Assembly (NCBI GenBank): GCA_963793675.1
Contig: CAWCBA010000010.1
Location: forward strand, 62,001-126,000
DNA: 64,000 bases
Direction of reading: 5' to 3'
Origin: RPQJ01 sp963793675
Lineage (GTDB): Bacteria > Pseudomonadota > Gammaproteobacteria > Steroidobacterales > Steroidobacteraceae
Positions 46,876 to 56,917 of the stretch are shown piece by piece. A program made the position numbers and the translations under genes. Positions within the stretch are counted from its first letter, which is position 1. The number at the start of each line of letters is the position of its first letter. Under the pieces are notes generated by a model. It was not told the origin of the DNA. It was given only the letters and a program-made list of their open reading frames with translations, and made no database searches.

Positions 46876-47861
46876 TGCGCAACCCCATTACAGACGGACG
46901 CACCGACATGAAGTTACCGCAAGCTCTCCCGCGAGGACTGCTGCTGATTGGCCTGGGTCTGGGATCCGTGCTCGCGTTCGCCGGGGTGCCGGACAAGGCG
47001 CCGAACGCCGGGGCGTCGTACAGCGCAAAAGGTGCCGATACCTGCCTGACCTGCCACGAAGGCCCCGAGGTCAACGACATCTTCCACACCGCGCATGCGC
47101 AGCCGAACGACGCGCGCACGCCGTTCGGCAAGGGCGGTTTGCAGTGCGAGGCGTGTCACGGGCCCGGCGGCAACCACACCAAGAAGGTGAAGAAGGGCGA
47201 GACGCGTCCGTCGATGATCAAGTTCGGCCGCACCGCGGACACGCCGGTGCCCGTGCAGAACGCGATGTGCCTGGGCTGTCACGAGCAGACGCAGGCTGCG
47301 CAGTGGCACATCGGTCCGCACGACGTGAACAACGTCTCGTGCGCGGCGTGTCACGACAGTCACAAGTCGAAGGACGCCGTGCTGTCCAAGGCCACGCAGC
47401 CGGACGTCTGCTACACCTGCCACGTCGCCGAACGCAGCCAGTTCCTGAAGCCCTATGCGCACCCGGTGCGCCAGGCCAGGCTCGCCTGCAGCGACTGCCA
47501 CCAGCCGCACGGCACGACCGCACAGAAACAGCTCGTGCGTGCCACGATCAACGACACCTGCTACGAATGCCATGCCGAAAAGCGCGGCCCGATGCTGTGG
47601 GAACACCAGCCGGTCACCGAGGACTGCTCGACCTGCCACGCGGCCCACGGCTCGAGCAACCCGGGCATGGTCAAGATGCGCCCCCCGCTGCTGTGCCAGT
47701 CGTGCCACTCGCAGCAGGGTCATCCGAGCTTCGGCTACGGGCCGTCGGGGCTGCCGGGCAACGCTTCGCCGTCCACCGCGCTCGCGCTGGGCAGCTGCAT
47801 GAACTGCCACTCGCAAGTGCACGGATCGAACCACCCCTCGGGTTCGTCGCTGACACGGTGA
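46875..47861 (+). CDS. mtrA: Periplasmic decaheme cytochrome c, MtrA/DmsE family
   Basis: 328 residues from the coupled ATG at 46875; an ATG at 46908 gives a shorter signal peptide ending LAFAG. Ten CXXCH motifs: CLTCH, CEACH, CLGCH, CAACH, CYTCH, CSDCH, CYECH, CSTCH, CQSCH, CMNCH. Size and spacing match MtrA/DmsE, a haem wire that threads into the MtrB barrel and carries electrons across the outer membrane. The gene order surface cytochrome - mtrA - mtrB supports this. The mtrB gene starts five bases downstream. Confidence 0.92.
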   Translation: MRNPITDGRTDMKLPQALPRGLLLIGLGLGSVLAFAGVPDKAPNAGASYSAKGADTCLTCHEGPEVNDIFHTAHAQPNDARTPFGKGGLQCEACHGPGGNHTKKVKKGETRPSMIKFGRTADTPVPVQNAMCLGCHEQTQAAQWHIGPHDVNNVSCAACHDSHKSKDAVLSKATQPDVCYTCHVAERSQFLKPYAHPVRQARLACSDCHQPHGTTAQKQLVRATINDTCYECHAEKRGPMLWEHQPVTEDCSTCHAAHGSSNPGMVKMRPPLLCQSCHSQQGHPSFGYGPSGLPGNASPSTALALGSCMNCHSQVHGSNHPSGSSLTR

Positions 47862-47866
47862 CCGAC

Positions 47867-50002
47867 ATGGAACAACGCAGCCACAAACTTTCGATCGCGG
47901 TCGCCACCGTCCTGCTCGCGGCGGTCCCGGGCGCACAGGCCGAAGAATCGACCGCCCCCGACACCTCGGCCTGGGCCTGCAAGAAGTGCACGTTCGACCA
48001 GGGCTACCGCTCGGAGGCCGAGCTCGGCGCCGGCTGGCTCGACGATTCGAGCGCCAAGTTCGGTGACTACACCGGTCTCGACCAGGACGGCGGCTACGTC
48101 GTCGCCAGTGCCGAGGGCGGCGTCGCGCTCGAGTCCGGCTATCGCCTGGATTACGAACTGCTCGACCTCGGCCTCGATTCGCGTGCCGCGGCGATCGAGG
48201 GCGGCAAGCAGGGCGCCTACGAGTTCGGGTTGTGGTACGACCGCATCCCGCACCGTATCTCGGACACCGGCGAGACGATCTTCTCGGGCAGCGATGAGCT
48301 GTCGCTACCCGGCGGCTGGGTGCGGGCCGGCAGCACGGCGGGCATGACGGCGCTTGGCACGAGCCTGCGCCCCGTGGACGTCGGTTACGATCGCGACCGC
48401 TATGGCGCGAACGGCCGCTTCTTTCTCGGCGACAAGTGGACTGTCGGGCTCGACTACAAGCGCGACGAGCGCAGCGGCACGCGCCCGCGCTATGGCTCGT
48501 TCGGCAGCGTCTCGACGGAGATGCTGCGGCCGGTCGACGACACCACCGATCGCGTGAGTGCGGACGTGCGCTACCAGGGCAAGAACTGGTTCGCGCAGCT
48601 CGGCTATTTCGCCTCGATCTACAACACGAAGGCCGCCAGCTTCCAGTTCGACAATCCGTTCAACGCGGCTGTCCCCGGCGGCGACGCCGGGCGGATGTCG
48701 CTCGAGCCCGACAACCTCTACAGCGAACTCGCCGTCTCGTTCGGCTGGTACGGCCTGCCGTGGAACACGGCCGTCTCCCTTTCCGCGGCGATGGGGCAGG
48801 GCTCGCAGGAGACCGGCTTCAACCCTTACACGATCAACCCGAACATCGCGGTCGACGCGCTGCCGTTCTCGAACCTGAACGGCGACATCAGTGTGACGCG
48901 CGCAGACCTCACGGTCAGCGCCCGCCCGCTGGATCGGCTGCGCCTGCGCGGTTCGGCTGCGTACGACGAGCGCAAGAACGACAGCAGGCAGGCCGCGTTC
49001 ACCTCCATCGTGCACACGGACCTGTTTCCGGTCGTCGAGGATCGCGTCAACGCGGTCTACGGCTACCAGCGCACGCGCCTGAACGGTTCGGCCGACTTCG
49101 ACGTGTACGACGACCTCACGATCGGCGTCGGCGGCGAGTGGCGCCAGACTGATCGCACGGGTTCCAGGCTCGAAGTGTCGGGCGAGGAAGTGCTCGACGG
49201 CTGGGGCCGCGCGCAGTTCCGTCCGAGCGGATACCTCGGGTTCGTCGTCAAGGGCGGCGTCGAGGAGCGCGACCCGGACAAGTACGACGTGAATGTCGCC
49301 GCCGGGTTCGGCCAGAACCCGCTCATGCGCAAGTACAACCAGGCGTATCGCTACCGCTCCTACGGCGAGTTGCTGGCGAACGTGGCGGTCGGTTCGCTGC
49401 CGCTGTCACTCAGCGCCAGCGTGCACTACGGCGACGACAGTTACCTGCAGTCGGACCTCGGCCTGGATTCAGGTCTCGATCGGCGTTATGGCGTTGACCT
49501 GAACTGGACCGTCAACGAGAAGATCGCCGCCTACGCCACGCTGGGGCGCGAAAAGATCGACTCGACGACCAGGGGCAGCAGCACCTTCACCACGGCCGAC
49601 TGGACTGGCAAGGTCCAGGACGACTTCGAGACCTACGGCGCCGGCGTGAACGCGCAGTTCACGGACAAGATCGGCGTCAACCTCGATTACACCTACGGCG
49701 CGGGCGATTCGCACACCCGGATTCAGGGCGCGGGCGCCGGCACCTTCCCGGCCGTGAAAAGCGAGCTCAGTTCGTTCAAGGCGGGCGTGACCTACGGCTT
49801 CAGCGAGCGCACCGACCTGATGCTCACGTGGTGGTACGAGTCGCTCAAGACGAACGACTGGTCGTACAACTCGCAGCCGGCAGCCATGCCGACGGTGCTG
49901 GGCCTGGGCGTCGACCCCTACAACTACGACGTGAACTACGTGACGCTCTCGATGCGTTACCGGTTCGGCGGCCCGACGACGACCGGGGCGGAGGCAGAGT
50001 GA
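47867..50002 (+). CDS. mtrB: Outer-membrane beta-barrel of the decaheme conduit, MtrB/PioB family
   Basis: 711 residues from the ATG at 47867. Signal peptide ends at GAQAE; WACKKC at residues 37-41 is the CxxC typical of MtrB proteins. The remainder is a string of amphipathic beta strands, about 26 expected for the family, ending MRYRF. An unusual extra tail, GGPTTTGAEAE, follows that terminal aromatic. The barrel sheathes MtrA in the outer membrane. Last gene of the operon, followed by a hairpin. Confidence 0.92.
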   Translation: MEQRSHKLSIAVATVLLAAVPGAQAEESTAPDTSAWACKKCTFDQGYRSEAELGAGWLDDSSAKFGDYTGLDQDGGYVVASAEGGVALESGYRLDYELLDLGLDSRAAAIEGGKQGAYEFGLWYDRIPHRISDTGETIFSGSDELSLPGGWVRAGSTAGMTALGTSLRPVDVGYDRDRYGANGRFFLGDKWTVGLDYKRDERSGTRPRYGSFGSVSTEMLRPVDDTTDRVSADVRYQGKNWFAQLGYFASIYNTKAASFQFDNPFNAAVPGGDAGRMSLEPDNLYSELAVSFGWYGLPWNTAVSLSAAMGQGSQETGFNPYTINPNIAVDALPFSNLNGDISVTRADLTVSARPLDRLRLRGSAAYDERKNDSRQAAFTSIVHTDLFPVVEDRVNAVYGYQRTRLNGSADFDVYDDLTIGVGGEWRQTDRTGSRLEVSGEEVLDGWGRAQFRPSGYLGFVVKGGVEERDPDKYDVNVAAGFGQNPLMRKYNQAYRYRSYGELLANVAVGSLPLSLSASVHYGDDSYLQSDLGLDSGLDRRYGVDLNWTVNEKIAAYATLGREKIDSTTRGSSTFTTADWTGKVQDDFETYGAGVNAQFTDKIGVNLDYTYGAGDSHTRIQGAGAGTFPAVKSELSSFKAGVTYGFSERTDLMLTWWYESLKTNDWSYNSQPAAMPTVLGLGVDPYNYDVNYVTLSMRYRFGGPTTTGAEAE

Positions 50003-50010
50003 CGCAAGGC

Positions 50011-50034
50011 TGCCGCTCCCGCGCGGGGGCGGCA
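50011..50034. terminator. Hairpin between convergent mtrB and oxidoreductase genes
   Basis: 10-bp stem TGCCGCTCCC/GGGGGCGGCA (one G-U pair), GCGC loop, no T-run. Confidence 0.5.
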
Positions 50035-50041
50035 GGCCGGT

Positions 50042-51479
50042 TCAACGGCTCGCGCGCCTGATGATGGCCCGCGTCAGGCCGCGGAAGATGAACGCGTGCG
50101 CGGGGACCAGCGAGTACCAGTAGAGGAGCCCCCAGACGCCGGCCGGGTGCCAGTAGGCCGTCGCTGCAACGCTCGCTCCCGTGCCCTGCGGCTCTACCAC
50201 GAACTCCAGTACGCCCGCGCCTGGCGCTTTCATTTCCATCAGCAGCGTGAGCCGCCGTCCCGGTTCGAGCGCGATCACTCGCCACGAATCGACGACGTCG
50301 CCGACGCGCAGCTCGGTCGGGTGTCGGCGCTTGCGACGGAAGCTCGGGCCGCCCACCAGCCAGTCGATCGCGCCACGGATCCACCACAGGACGTTGGCGT
50401 AGAACCAGCCGTCCTCGCCGCCGATGGCGCAGACCGTTGCGAACACCCGCTCGGCGTCGACCTCGCCGCGCGCGGTCGCGCCTTCGCGCTTGGCATAGAA
50501 CGCGTACTCGGGCCGGAAGTTGCGGCACGCGATCGAGCCTTCGACCCAGCGCGCAATCACTGCGTGCTGCCGGTCCGCCTCGATCGCGGCGCGGATCGCG
50601 TCTGCAATTCCCAGTCGCGTCCGCGGCACCAGGCGCTGCAGTTCTTCATCGTGCGCGACGAAATCGTGCTCGAGACCTTCGACCAGCGCCTGTGCGATGC
50701 CGACCGGGACCGTCGTCACCAGGCGCAACCAGTACGACGACAGGCGCGGGGTCAGCACCGGCACCGGCACGATCAGCGGGTGGCGCCCGACCAGGTCGCC
50801 GTAGCAGCGCATGATCGCTTCGTACGTCACGGTGTCGGGGCCGCCGGCATCGAGTGTCCTGCCTGCCGCGTCGTCGATGTCCGCGACCGCGACCAGGTAA
50901 GCGAGCAGGTCGTCGAGCGCGATCGGCGTCGAGACCGACTTCACCCAGCGCGGAGTCACCATGACGGGCAGGTGATTGACGAGGTCGCGGATCACTTCGT
51001 ACGCGGCGGAGCCCGGCCCGATGATCATGCCGGCGCGCAGTTCGGTGACGGGCACGCCGCTGGCACGCAGCACCTCGCCGGTTTCGGCACGCGAGCGCAG
51101 GTGTTCCGATCGCGCATTCGCGGGGATCAACCCGCCGAGATAGACGATGCGCCGGACGCCGGCTGCGGCGGCGGCTGCGCCGAAGTTGCGCGCTGCGTCC
51201 CGGTCCAGTGCGCCGAAGCCGCGACCTGCGGCCATCGAATGCACGAGGTAATAAGCGACGTCGACGCCTTGCAGGGCGGCTGCGAGCGTCTCGGGCTTCA
51301 GGGCATCTGCCGCCACGCACGCGACGTCCGTGCCAGCCGCGAGCCTCGAGCACTTCCACATTACGGGCGCACGCGCGGACACGCTTGCCTGCGGCCAGCA
51401 GGCGCGGCACCAGGTGGGTGCCGATGTAGCCGCTCGCGCCGAAGACGAGCTGCAGCGAGCCGGTCTCGGCGGCGGGCAT
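50042..51479 (-). CDS. SDR-family NAD-binding oxidoreductase with C-terminal DUF2867-like domain (frameshifted)
   Basis: About 478 residues from the ATG at 51479. The start LVFGASGYIGTHLVPRLLAA is the NAD(P)-binding glycine loop (GASGYIG). The frame shifts at about 51335; the body continues with RRIVYLGGLIPANARSEHLR and SRAETGEVLRASGVPVTELR. The last 150 residues form a START/DUF2867-like domain ending in a membrane-proximal LLYWYSLVPAHAFIFRGLTR. Proteins of this layout are common but uncharacterised. Eight bases downstream of the prenyltransferase gene, so cotranscribed with it. Confidence 0.75.
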
Positions 51480-51486
51480 TCCCCGG

Positions 51487-52458
51487 TCAGCGCGAGAAGA
51501 TCGCGGCGACGAACAGCAGGATCGAACCCACGGCCTGCAGGCCAATGGTCATTTCGATGCTCTTGGTCAGCGCGGGGCGCGTGACCTGCTCGCCGATGCC
51601 CGCAGCGGCCTTGAAGCCTCCTGCCAGGATGGCGACTGCTCCGACCGCGGCCCACCAGGGCAGCGAACCCATTGCGACCAGGGTCACGATCGAGGCGAAC
51701 GCGGCGACGTGCAGCAAGCGGTAGCCGAGGCGCGCGTGGTCGAGTCCGAGACGGACCACGAGCGTGCGCTTGCCGTTCGCCGCGTCGGCCTTGCGATCCG
51801 GCACTTCGTTGATCCACAGGATCAGCATCACCCAGATGCCGATGGGAATCGCGATCAGCAGGCTGCCCAGGTCGAACACGCCGCTCTGCAGCCATGCGGC
51901 GCCGCAGACCGGCAGCACGCCGAACGCGATCATCAGGAAGAATTCCCCGACGCCCTTGCCGCTAAGCTGCACCGCGGGCGCGGAATACAGCCACGCGATG
52001 GCGATGCCCGCGAGCCCCAGCGCGATGACGATCGGGCCTTTCAGCAGCGCGAGGACGAGGCCGAGCACCGAAGCCATGCCGATCAGGATCCAGCCCCAGC
52101 GGTGCATCTCCTGGACGGACATGATGCCGTTGGTGATGAAGCGCGAGCCGCCCGTGTAGGGGTGGATGTATTCGACGTTGTCGCGGTCCGTGCCGGTGAT
52201 GTCGTCACCCACGTCGTTGATGACGTTGCTGGCGCAGTGGACCAGCGCGGTGGCCAGCAGGGCGAGCAGGGCTACGCCCAGTTCGAGGCCGCCGGCGAGC
52301 GTGGCGCCCCAGGCCGTGCCGACCAGCACGGGCAGGACGGAGGCCGTCAGGAACTTGGGTCGCGTGGCGAGGAAGTGCCGGCGTGCCTTGCGGCCCAGCC
52401 CGTCGCCTGCCAGGTCCTCGTAATTCGGCTCGAGCGGTGAAACGGCGTCCTTGATCAT
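51487..52458 (-). CDS. UbiA-superfamily prenyltransferase (MenA-like)
   Basis: 323 residues with about nine membrane helices. The two Asp-rich prenyl-diphosphate motifs are present: NDVGDDITGTD after the second helix and NEVPDRKAD in the later loop. Size and motif spacing suit MenA (1,4-dihydroxy-2-naphthoate polyprenyltransferase), the menaquinone-forming enzyme, which would suit the low-potential cytochromes in this window; other UbiA substrates cannot be excluded. Heads a two-gene unit with the oxidoreductase. Confidence 0.75.
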   Translation of the reverse strand: MIKDAVSPLEPNYEDLAGDGLGRKARRHFLATRPKFLTASVLPVLVGTAWGATLAGGLELGVALLALLATALVHCASNVINDVGDDITGTDRDNVEYIHPYTGGSRFITNGIMSVQEMHRWGWILIGMASVLGLVLALLKGPIVIALGLAGIAIAWLYSAPAVQLSGKGVGEFFLMIAFGVLPVCGAAWLQSGVFDLGSLLIAIPIGIWVMLILWINEVPDRKADAANGKRTLVVRLGLDHARLGYRLLHVAAFASIVTLVAMGSLPWWAAVGAVAILAGGFKAAAGIGEQVTRPALTKSIEMTIGLQAVGSILLFVAAIFSR

Positions 52459-52534
52459 GCATGTCCTCCCGGGTCAGGCCGCACGCTAGCGACCTGTTGC
52501 CCCGCAGGTCAAGCCCGGCAACGCACGGGCCGGT

Positions 52535-53152
52535 TCAACGCCCGCGCGCGGCGTTGCGAACGCGGACGGCTTCCTCCTGGTCCACGGCGTCGAGTTGTTC
52601 CTCGATGAACTTCAGGGAATGGTCGATTTCCGGCAGCAGCACGTTCTCGAGCGCACGGGCACGACGCTCCGTCCGGCGGTACTCCTCGATCAGCCGGCGC
52701 AGGTTCGCGGCCCGGGCCGCCTGTGCGACCAGTTCGCCTGTCAGCTGGCGAAAGGTACCGGCGCAGCGCTTGAGTTCCGGCGTGCTGCGCACGGGCCGGG
52801 AGGCAGGTACGCAGGGCGCCGCGTCGAGCGAGGCCTCGGCCAGGCGCAGGCCGAGGAAGCTGCGCTCGGTCTGTCGCAGCAGCACGGTGTCGAGCAGGCA
52901 CGGGGGTTCGACCGTAAGGTCCTCGAAGCCGTGCATTTCAACCGCGCCCGCAAGCGCCTCGCGGGCCTCGAGCCAGAGCCGATCGAGCGTCGTCTGCGCG
53001 GCTTCGTGCGCCCGCAGCTCGCGCAGGATCTCGGTCGCCAGCATGACGCGCTTTTCGTCGAGCAGCTCGTACCCTTCCTGCACCAACCGGCGCTCGTCGC
53101 GCAGCTCGAGCAACGCCACACGCGTTGCCGCCACTTCGCCGCTGTCAGGCAT
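52535..53152 (-). CDS. atpD: V/A-type ATPase central-stalk subunit D
   Basis: 205 residues from the ATG at 53152, overlapping the B-subunit stop by eight bases. Two long helices (about 1-70 and 120-195) form the antiparallel coiled coil of the rotor shaft; LEELRDERRLV- and LRRLIEEYRRTERRARALEN-type heptads are clear. Last gene of the operon. Couples c-ring rotation to catalysis in the A3B3 head. Confidence 0.88.
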   Translation of the reverse strand: MPDSGEVAATRVALLELRDERRLVQEGYELLDEKRVMLATEILRELRAHEAAQTTLDRLWLEAREALAGAVEMHGFEDLTVEPPCLLDTVLLRQTERSFLGLRLAEASLDAAPCVPASRPVRSTPELKRCAGTFRQLTGELVAQAARAANLRRLIEEYRRTERRARALENVLLPEIDHSLKFIEEQLDAVDQEEAVRVRNAARGR

Positions 53153-54536
53153 GCGCTTCTTCGCCCAGGTGGCGGCCGATCTGCGCATTCGACAGGCGCG
53201 TGAGCTCGCCATGCGGCAGGCCCTGCAGGGCAGCCCAGCCGGCCTCGAGGCTTTCCTCGAGCGTGCGTGCGTTGGCCTGGTGAACGAACTGGCGCTCGAA
53301 GCGCTCGCCGAATGCCAGGAAGCGGCGGTCGGATTCGGGCAGGCCCTGCTCACCCATCACGCTCGCCAGCACGCGAACGCGCAGCGCGCGCGCATAGGCG
53401 GCGAACAACTGGTGTGCGAGCGCCGGATGGTCCGGGTCCGTGAACCCTTCGCCGATGCCGGCATCCATCAGCCGCGACAGGCTCGGCAGCACCCGCACCG
53501 GCGGGTAGATGCCGCGACGGTCCAGCTCGCGGTCCAGCACGATCTGGCCCTCGGTGATGTAGCCGGTGAGGTCCGGGATCGGGTGACCGATGTCGTCGCC
53601 GGGCATCGTCAGGATCGGCAACTGCGTCAAGGTGCCCGGTCGGCCCCGGATGCAACCCGCCCGTTCGTAGAGCGAGGCGAGGTCCGAATACATGTAGCCC
53701 GGATAGCCCTTGCGCCCCGGGATTTCGCCGTGGCTCGCAGACACCTCGCGCAGGGCCTCGCAGTAGTTGGTCATGTCGGTGAGGATGACCAGCACGTGCC
53801 GTCCTTCGTCGAAAGCGAGGTACTCGGCTGCCGTGAGCGCGTAGCGCGGCGCGAGCAGGCGCTGCATGCCCGGTTCGTCCGCAAGGTTGAGGAACATGGC
53901 CGTGTGGCCAAGCGCGCCGCTCGATTCCATCGCGAGCCGGAACTGTTCGGCCGTGTCGTGCGGCACGCCGATGCCGGCAAAGACGACCGCGAAACTTTCC
54001 TCGCCCCCGCTTCCGCGCAGTCGCGCCCGTTGGGCGATCTCCGCGGCCAGCCTGTCGTGCGGCAGGCCGCCCGCCGAGAAGAGCGGCAGCTTCTGGCCGC
54101 GCACGAGGCTGTTCATCACGTCGATGGTGGCGATGCCGGTCTCGATGAAATCCCGCGGCAAGGCGCGCCAGGCCGGATTGATCGCAAGACCCTCGATGCG
54201 GCGTCGCGAGCGTGCAGCCACGGGCGGTCCAGCGTCGAGCGGACGACCGACGCTGTCGAAGACGCGGCCGAGCAGGTGCGGGCCAACACCGAACAGCAAC
54301 GGCTCCGGATGCAGGCGAATGCGTGTACCGCGCAGTGCAAGTCCCGACGTCGACTCCAGCACCTCGATCACCATCGAGGTCTCGTCGAGCGCGGCCACGC
54401 GCCCCAGCCGTGGCGGGCCGTTCCCGGCCAGCACTTCGACCGCGGCGTTCAGGCCGACGCGCGCTTCGCGCCGCGCAAAGAGCAACGGCCCCTCGATGCG
54501 GGTCACTGCATTTTCGAGCAGCAGGTCAGCCTGCAT
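53145..54536 (-). CDS. atpB: V/A-type ATPase regulatory subunit B
   Basis: 463 residues from the ATG at 54536, which overlaps the end of the A gene. Typical B-subunit segments: GRVFDSVGRPLD, IETGIATIDVMNSLVRGQKL, FAGIGVPHDTAEQF and LTDMTNYCEALREVSASHGE with the GRKGYPGYMYSDLASLYERA stretch. It lacks a functional Walker A, as usual for B. Complete and in one frame. Confidence 0.93.
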   Translation of the reverse strand: MQADLLLENAVTRIEGPLLFARREARVGLNAAVEVLAGNGPPRLGRVAALDETSMVIEVLESTSGLALRGTRIRLHPEPLLFGVGPHLLGRVFDSVGRPLDAGPPVAARSRRRIEGLAINPAWRALPRDFIETGIATIDVMNSLVRGQKLPLFSAGGLPHDRLAAEIAQRARLRGSGGEESFAVVFAGIGVPHDTAEQFRLAMESSGALGHTAMFLNLADEPGMQRLLAPRYALTAAEYLAFDEGRHVLVILTDMTNYCEALREVSASHGEIPGRKGYPGYMYSDLASLYERAGCIRGRPGTLTQLPILTMPGDDIGHPIPDLTGYITEGQIVLDRELDRRGIYPPVRVLPSLSRLMDAGIGEGFTDPDHPALAHQLFAAYARALRVRVLASVMGEQGLPESDRRFLAFGERFERQFVHQANARTLEESLEAGWAALQGLPHGELTRLSNAQIGRHLGEEAHA

Positions 54537-56273
54537 GACTGGCCACCGTTTGCAGCTGGTCGAATTCGTAATCGATCTGGCGCGGCAGTTGCCGCAGGCG
54601 CAGCAGGTCGTCCTCGCCGAACTCCTCGCCGAGCCGCTGCAATTGTCGCAGTATCGGCATGGCCGCGAGCCGGCCTGGAGGCACGCCTGCCGCCACGGCC
54701 GCATCGGCGCGATCCGCGAAGTGCAGCAGTACGGAGAGCATCGCCACCTGCCGCGGGGGCGAGCAGAAGCGGTCGACCTTCGAGAAGGACGACTGCCGCA
54801 GGAATCCTTCGTTGACCAGGTCCGCGCAGAGCAATCGCACCTGCTGCTGGGCCGGCAGCGCATCGCGACCGACGATGCGCGCCATGCGCTCGAGGTGCGA
54901 CTGCGCCTCGAGCAGTTCGAGTACACGCTGTCGTTGCATGAGCCAGTCGGGGTTGCCCGAGCGTTTCCACCAGTCGGCGAGTTCCTGCACGTCCGAGCCA
55001 TACGACTGCAGGGGGTGAATGGCGGGGTAGAAGCGGGCCTGCGCGCGCTGGCGGTCGAGGGCCCAGAAGCAGCGCACGTAGCGCTTGGTGTGCAGCGTGA
55101 CGGGTTCGGAGAAGTCGCCGGATGGCGGGCTGATCGCGCCGATGATCGTGACCGAGCCTTCGGCTCCGGCCAGCGAGGTCACACGCGCTGCGCGTTCGTA
55201 GAACTCGGCGAGGCGCGAGCTCAGGTACGCGGGATAACCGGCTTCGCCCGGCAACTCGCCGAGGCGACCGGACACTTCGCGCAGCGCTTCGGCCCAGCGG
55301 CTGGTCGAGTCCGCCATCAGCGCGACGTTGAGGCCCTGGTCGCGGAAGTATTCGGCGACCGTGATCGCCGTGTAGATGCCGGCCTCGCGCGCCGCGACCG
55401 GCATGTTCGAGGTGTTCGCGATGATCACCGTGCGCTCGGCGAGCGGCCGTCCGGTGCGCGGATCCTCGAGCTGCGGAAACTCGTCCAGCACCTCGGCCAT
55501 TTCGTTGCCGCGTTCGCCGCAACCGACGTACACGATGACGTCCGCGTCACACCACTTGGCGAGCGCTTCCTGCAGCACCGTCTTGCCGGTGCCGAAGCCG
55601 CCGGGCAGGGCGGCGCGCCCGCCGCGCGCGACGGGGAAAAGCGTGTCGAGGATGCGCTGGCCCGTGATCATCGGCGCGTCGACGCCGAGCCGTTCACGCA
55701 CCGGTCGTGACCGGCGCACGGGCCAGTCGTGCTGCATCGTCAGTTCGTGCCTGCGCCCGGTGTCGTCGACCAGCACGAGCAGCGTCTCGTCGTCGCGATG
55801 CTCGCCCGGTTCGACCAGCCCTTCCACGCGTCCGCTGGCCCATGGTGGCACCAGCAGCGACTGCGGTCGCGGCGCAATCGTCCTGGCGAATACGGCACCG
55901 GCGCTCAGCGCGTCACCGTCCCGCACGGTGAATTCGAGGCGATGCCGCGCGAGATGCGCTCGGCGGCGCCCGGCTGGATCTGGTAATCCGTCGCCAGCGA
56001 CAACGGCCGCAGCAAGCCGTCGAAGATGCCGCCCAGCAGGTTCGGGCCGAGCGTCACGGAGAGCGGTCGTTCGAGTCCGACGACTGTCACGCCGGGCTCC
56101 AGTCCCGTCGTGTCTTCGTACACCTGCGCGACCAGTTCGTCGCCACGCAGCTGTATGACTTCACCGAGCAGGCGGCGCTCACCCACGGCCAGCGCCTCGA
56201 AAATGCTGAAGGGCCCCGTGGCACAGGCTTTGAGTACCGGGCCGCCGATCCAGGTGATTCGCGCTTCACTCAC
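54526..56273 (-). CDS. atpA: V/A-type ATPase catalytic subunit A (one frameshift)
   Basis: About 582 residues, GTG start at 56273 overlapping the E stop (GTGA). The N-terminal domain (ARITWIGGPVLKACATGPFS) and the non-homologous bulge precede a frame break at about 55933, where ISRGIASN must join FTVRDGDAL; one base is missing near AATT. The catalytic part has P-loop GGFGTGKTV, GCGERGNEMAEVLDEFPQL, MADSTSRWAEALREVSGRLG and PAVHP-like FYPAIHPLQSYG. It is the ATP-hydrolysing or synthesising subunit. With every neighbour intact, a sequencing error is the simplest reading. Confidence 0.9.
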
Positions 56274-56917
56274 GGGACTTGCTCCGACCGCCGTGCTGCA
56301 ACCGCTCGCTCGAACTCCGCGAGCAGCTCGGAGGCGATCCGCTCGCGGGCGGCCAGCAGACCCGCGACCGTGGCGTCGATGCAGGCGTCGCCCGCCCGGA
56401 TGCGCAGTCCGGCGCCCAGGCCTTCCGTTGCCGTGACTTCGACGTTCGACGAGCCCTCGAGCCGGCTCCGCACGAGCGGGCCGACATGGGCCAGCCACTG
56501 TGGATCGACTTCCGCCTGCAGCCGATCCAGGTGACGCAGGCTGCGACTCGCTGACAGGCAGGCAGCGTCGCACCAGCGCTCACGCGCGCCCGGGTCCAGC
56601 CAGCGCGACTGCAATGCAGCGGGCAGCGCCTGCCATGCGCGGTCGAGCAGTTCGCGCAACATGGCTTGCCGGCTGCGTCGCGCCTGCGTGTCGAGTGCCG
56701 CGCGCCGCCTTGCCAGTGCCATTTCGTCTTCGCGTCGGGTGTCCACCACGGCCTGATGCACGCGCATCCTGGCCTCGACTCGTGCCCGGTGCACGATGTC
56801 GGCTGCCTGCGTTGCGGCGTCGTCGCGGACGCGCCGGGTGCGCGATTCCTGCTCGCGCGCCAGCCGCCGCAGCAACGCCGTGGTCTGTGCTTCGAGCAGG
56901 CTTTCGACGTCGTTCAT
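56270..56917 (-). CDS. atpE: V/A-type ATPase peripheral-stalk subunit E
   Basis: 215 residues from the ATG at 56917 (TGATG overlap with the F gene). A long N-terminal helix (LLEAQTTALLRRLAREQESR...) rich in Ala, Arg and Glu, followed by a globular C-terminal domain ending in a second helix. This is the E-subunit layout, forming the stator with the small subunit encoded first in the operon. Confidence 0.75.
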   Translation of the reverse strand: MNDVESLLEAQTTALLRRLAREQESRTRRVRDDAATQAADIVHRARVEARMRVHQAVVDTRREDEMALARRRAALDTQARRSRQAMLRELLDRAWQALPAALQSRWLDPGARERWCDAACLSASRSLRHLDRLQAEVDPQWLAHVGPLVRSRLEGSSNVEVTATEGLGAGLRIRAGDACIDATVAGLLAARERIASELLAEFERAVAARRSEQVP

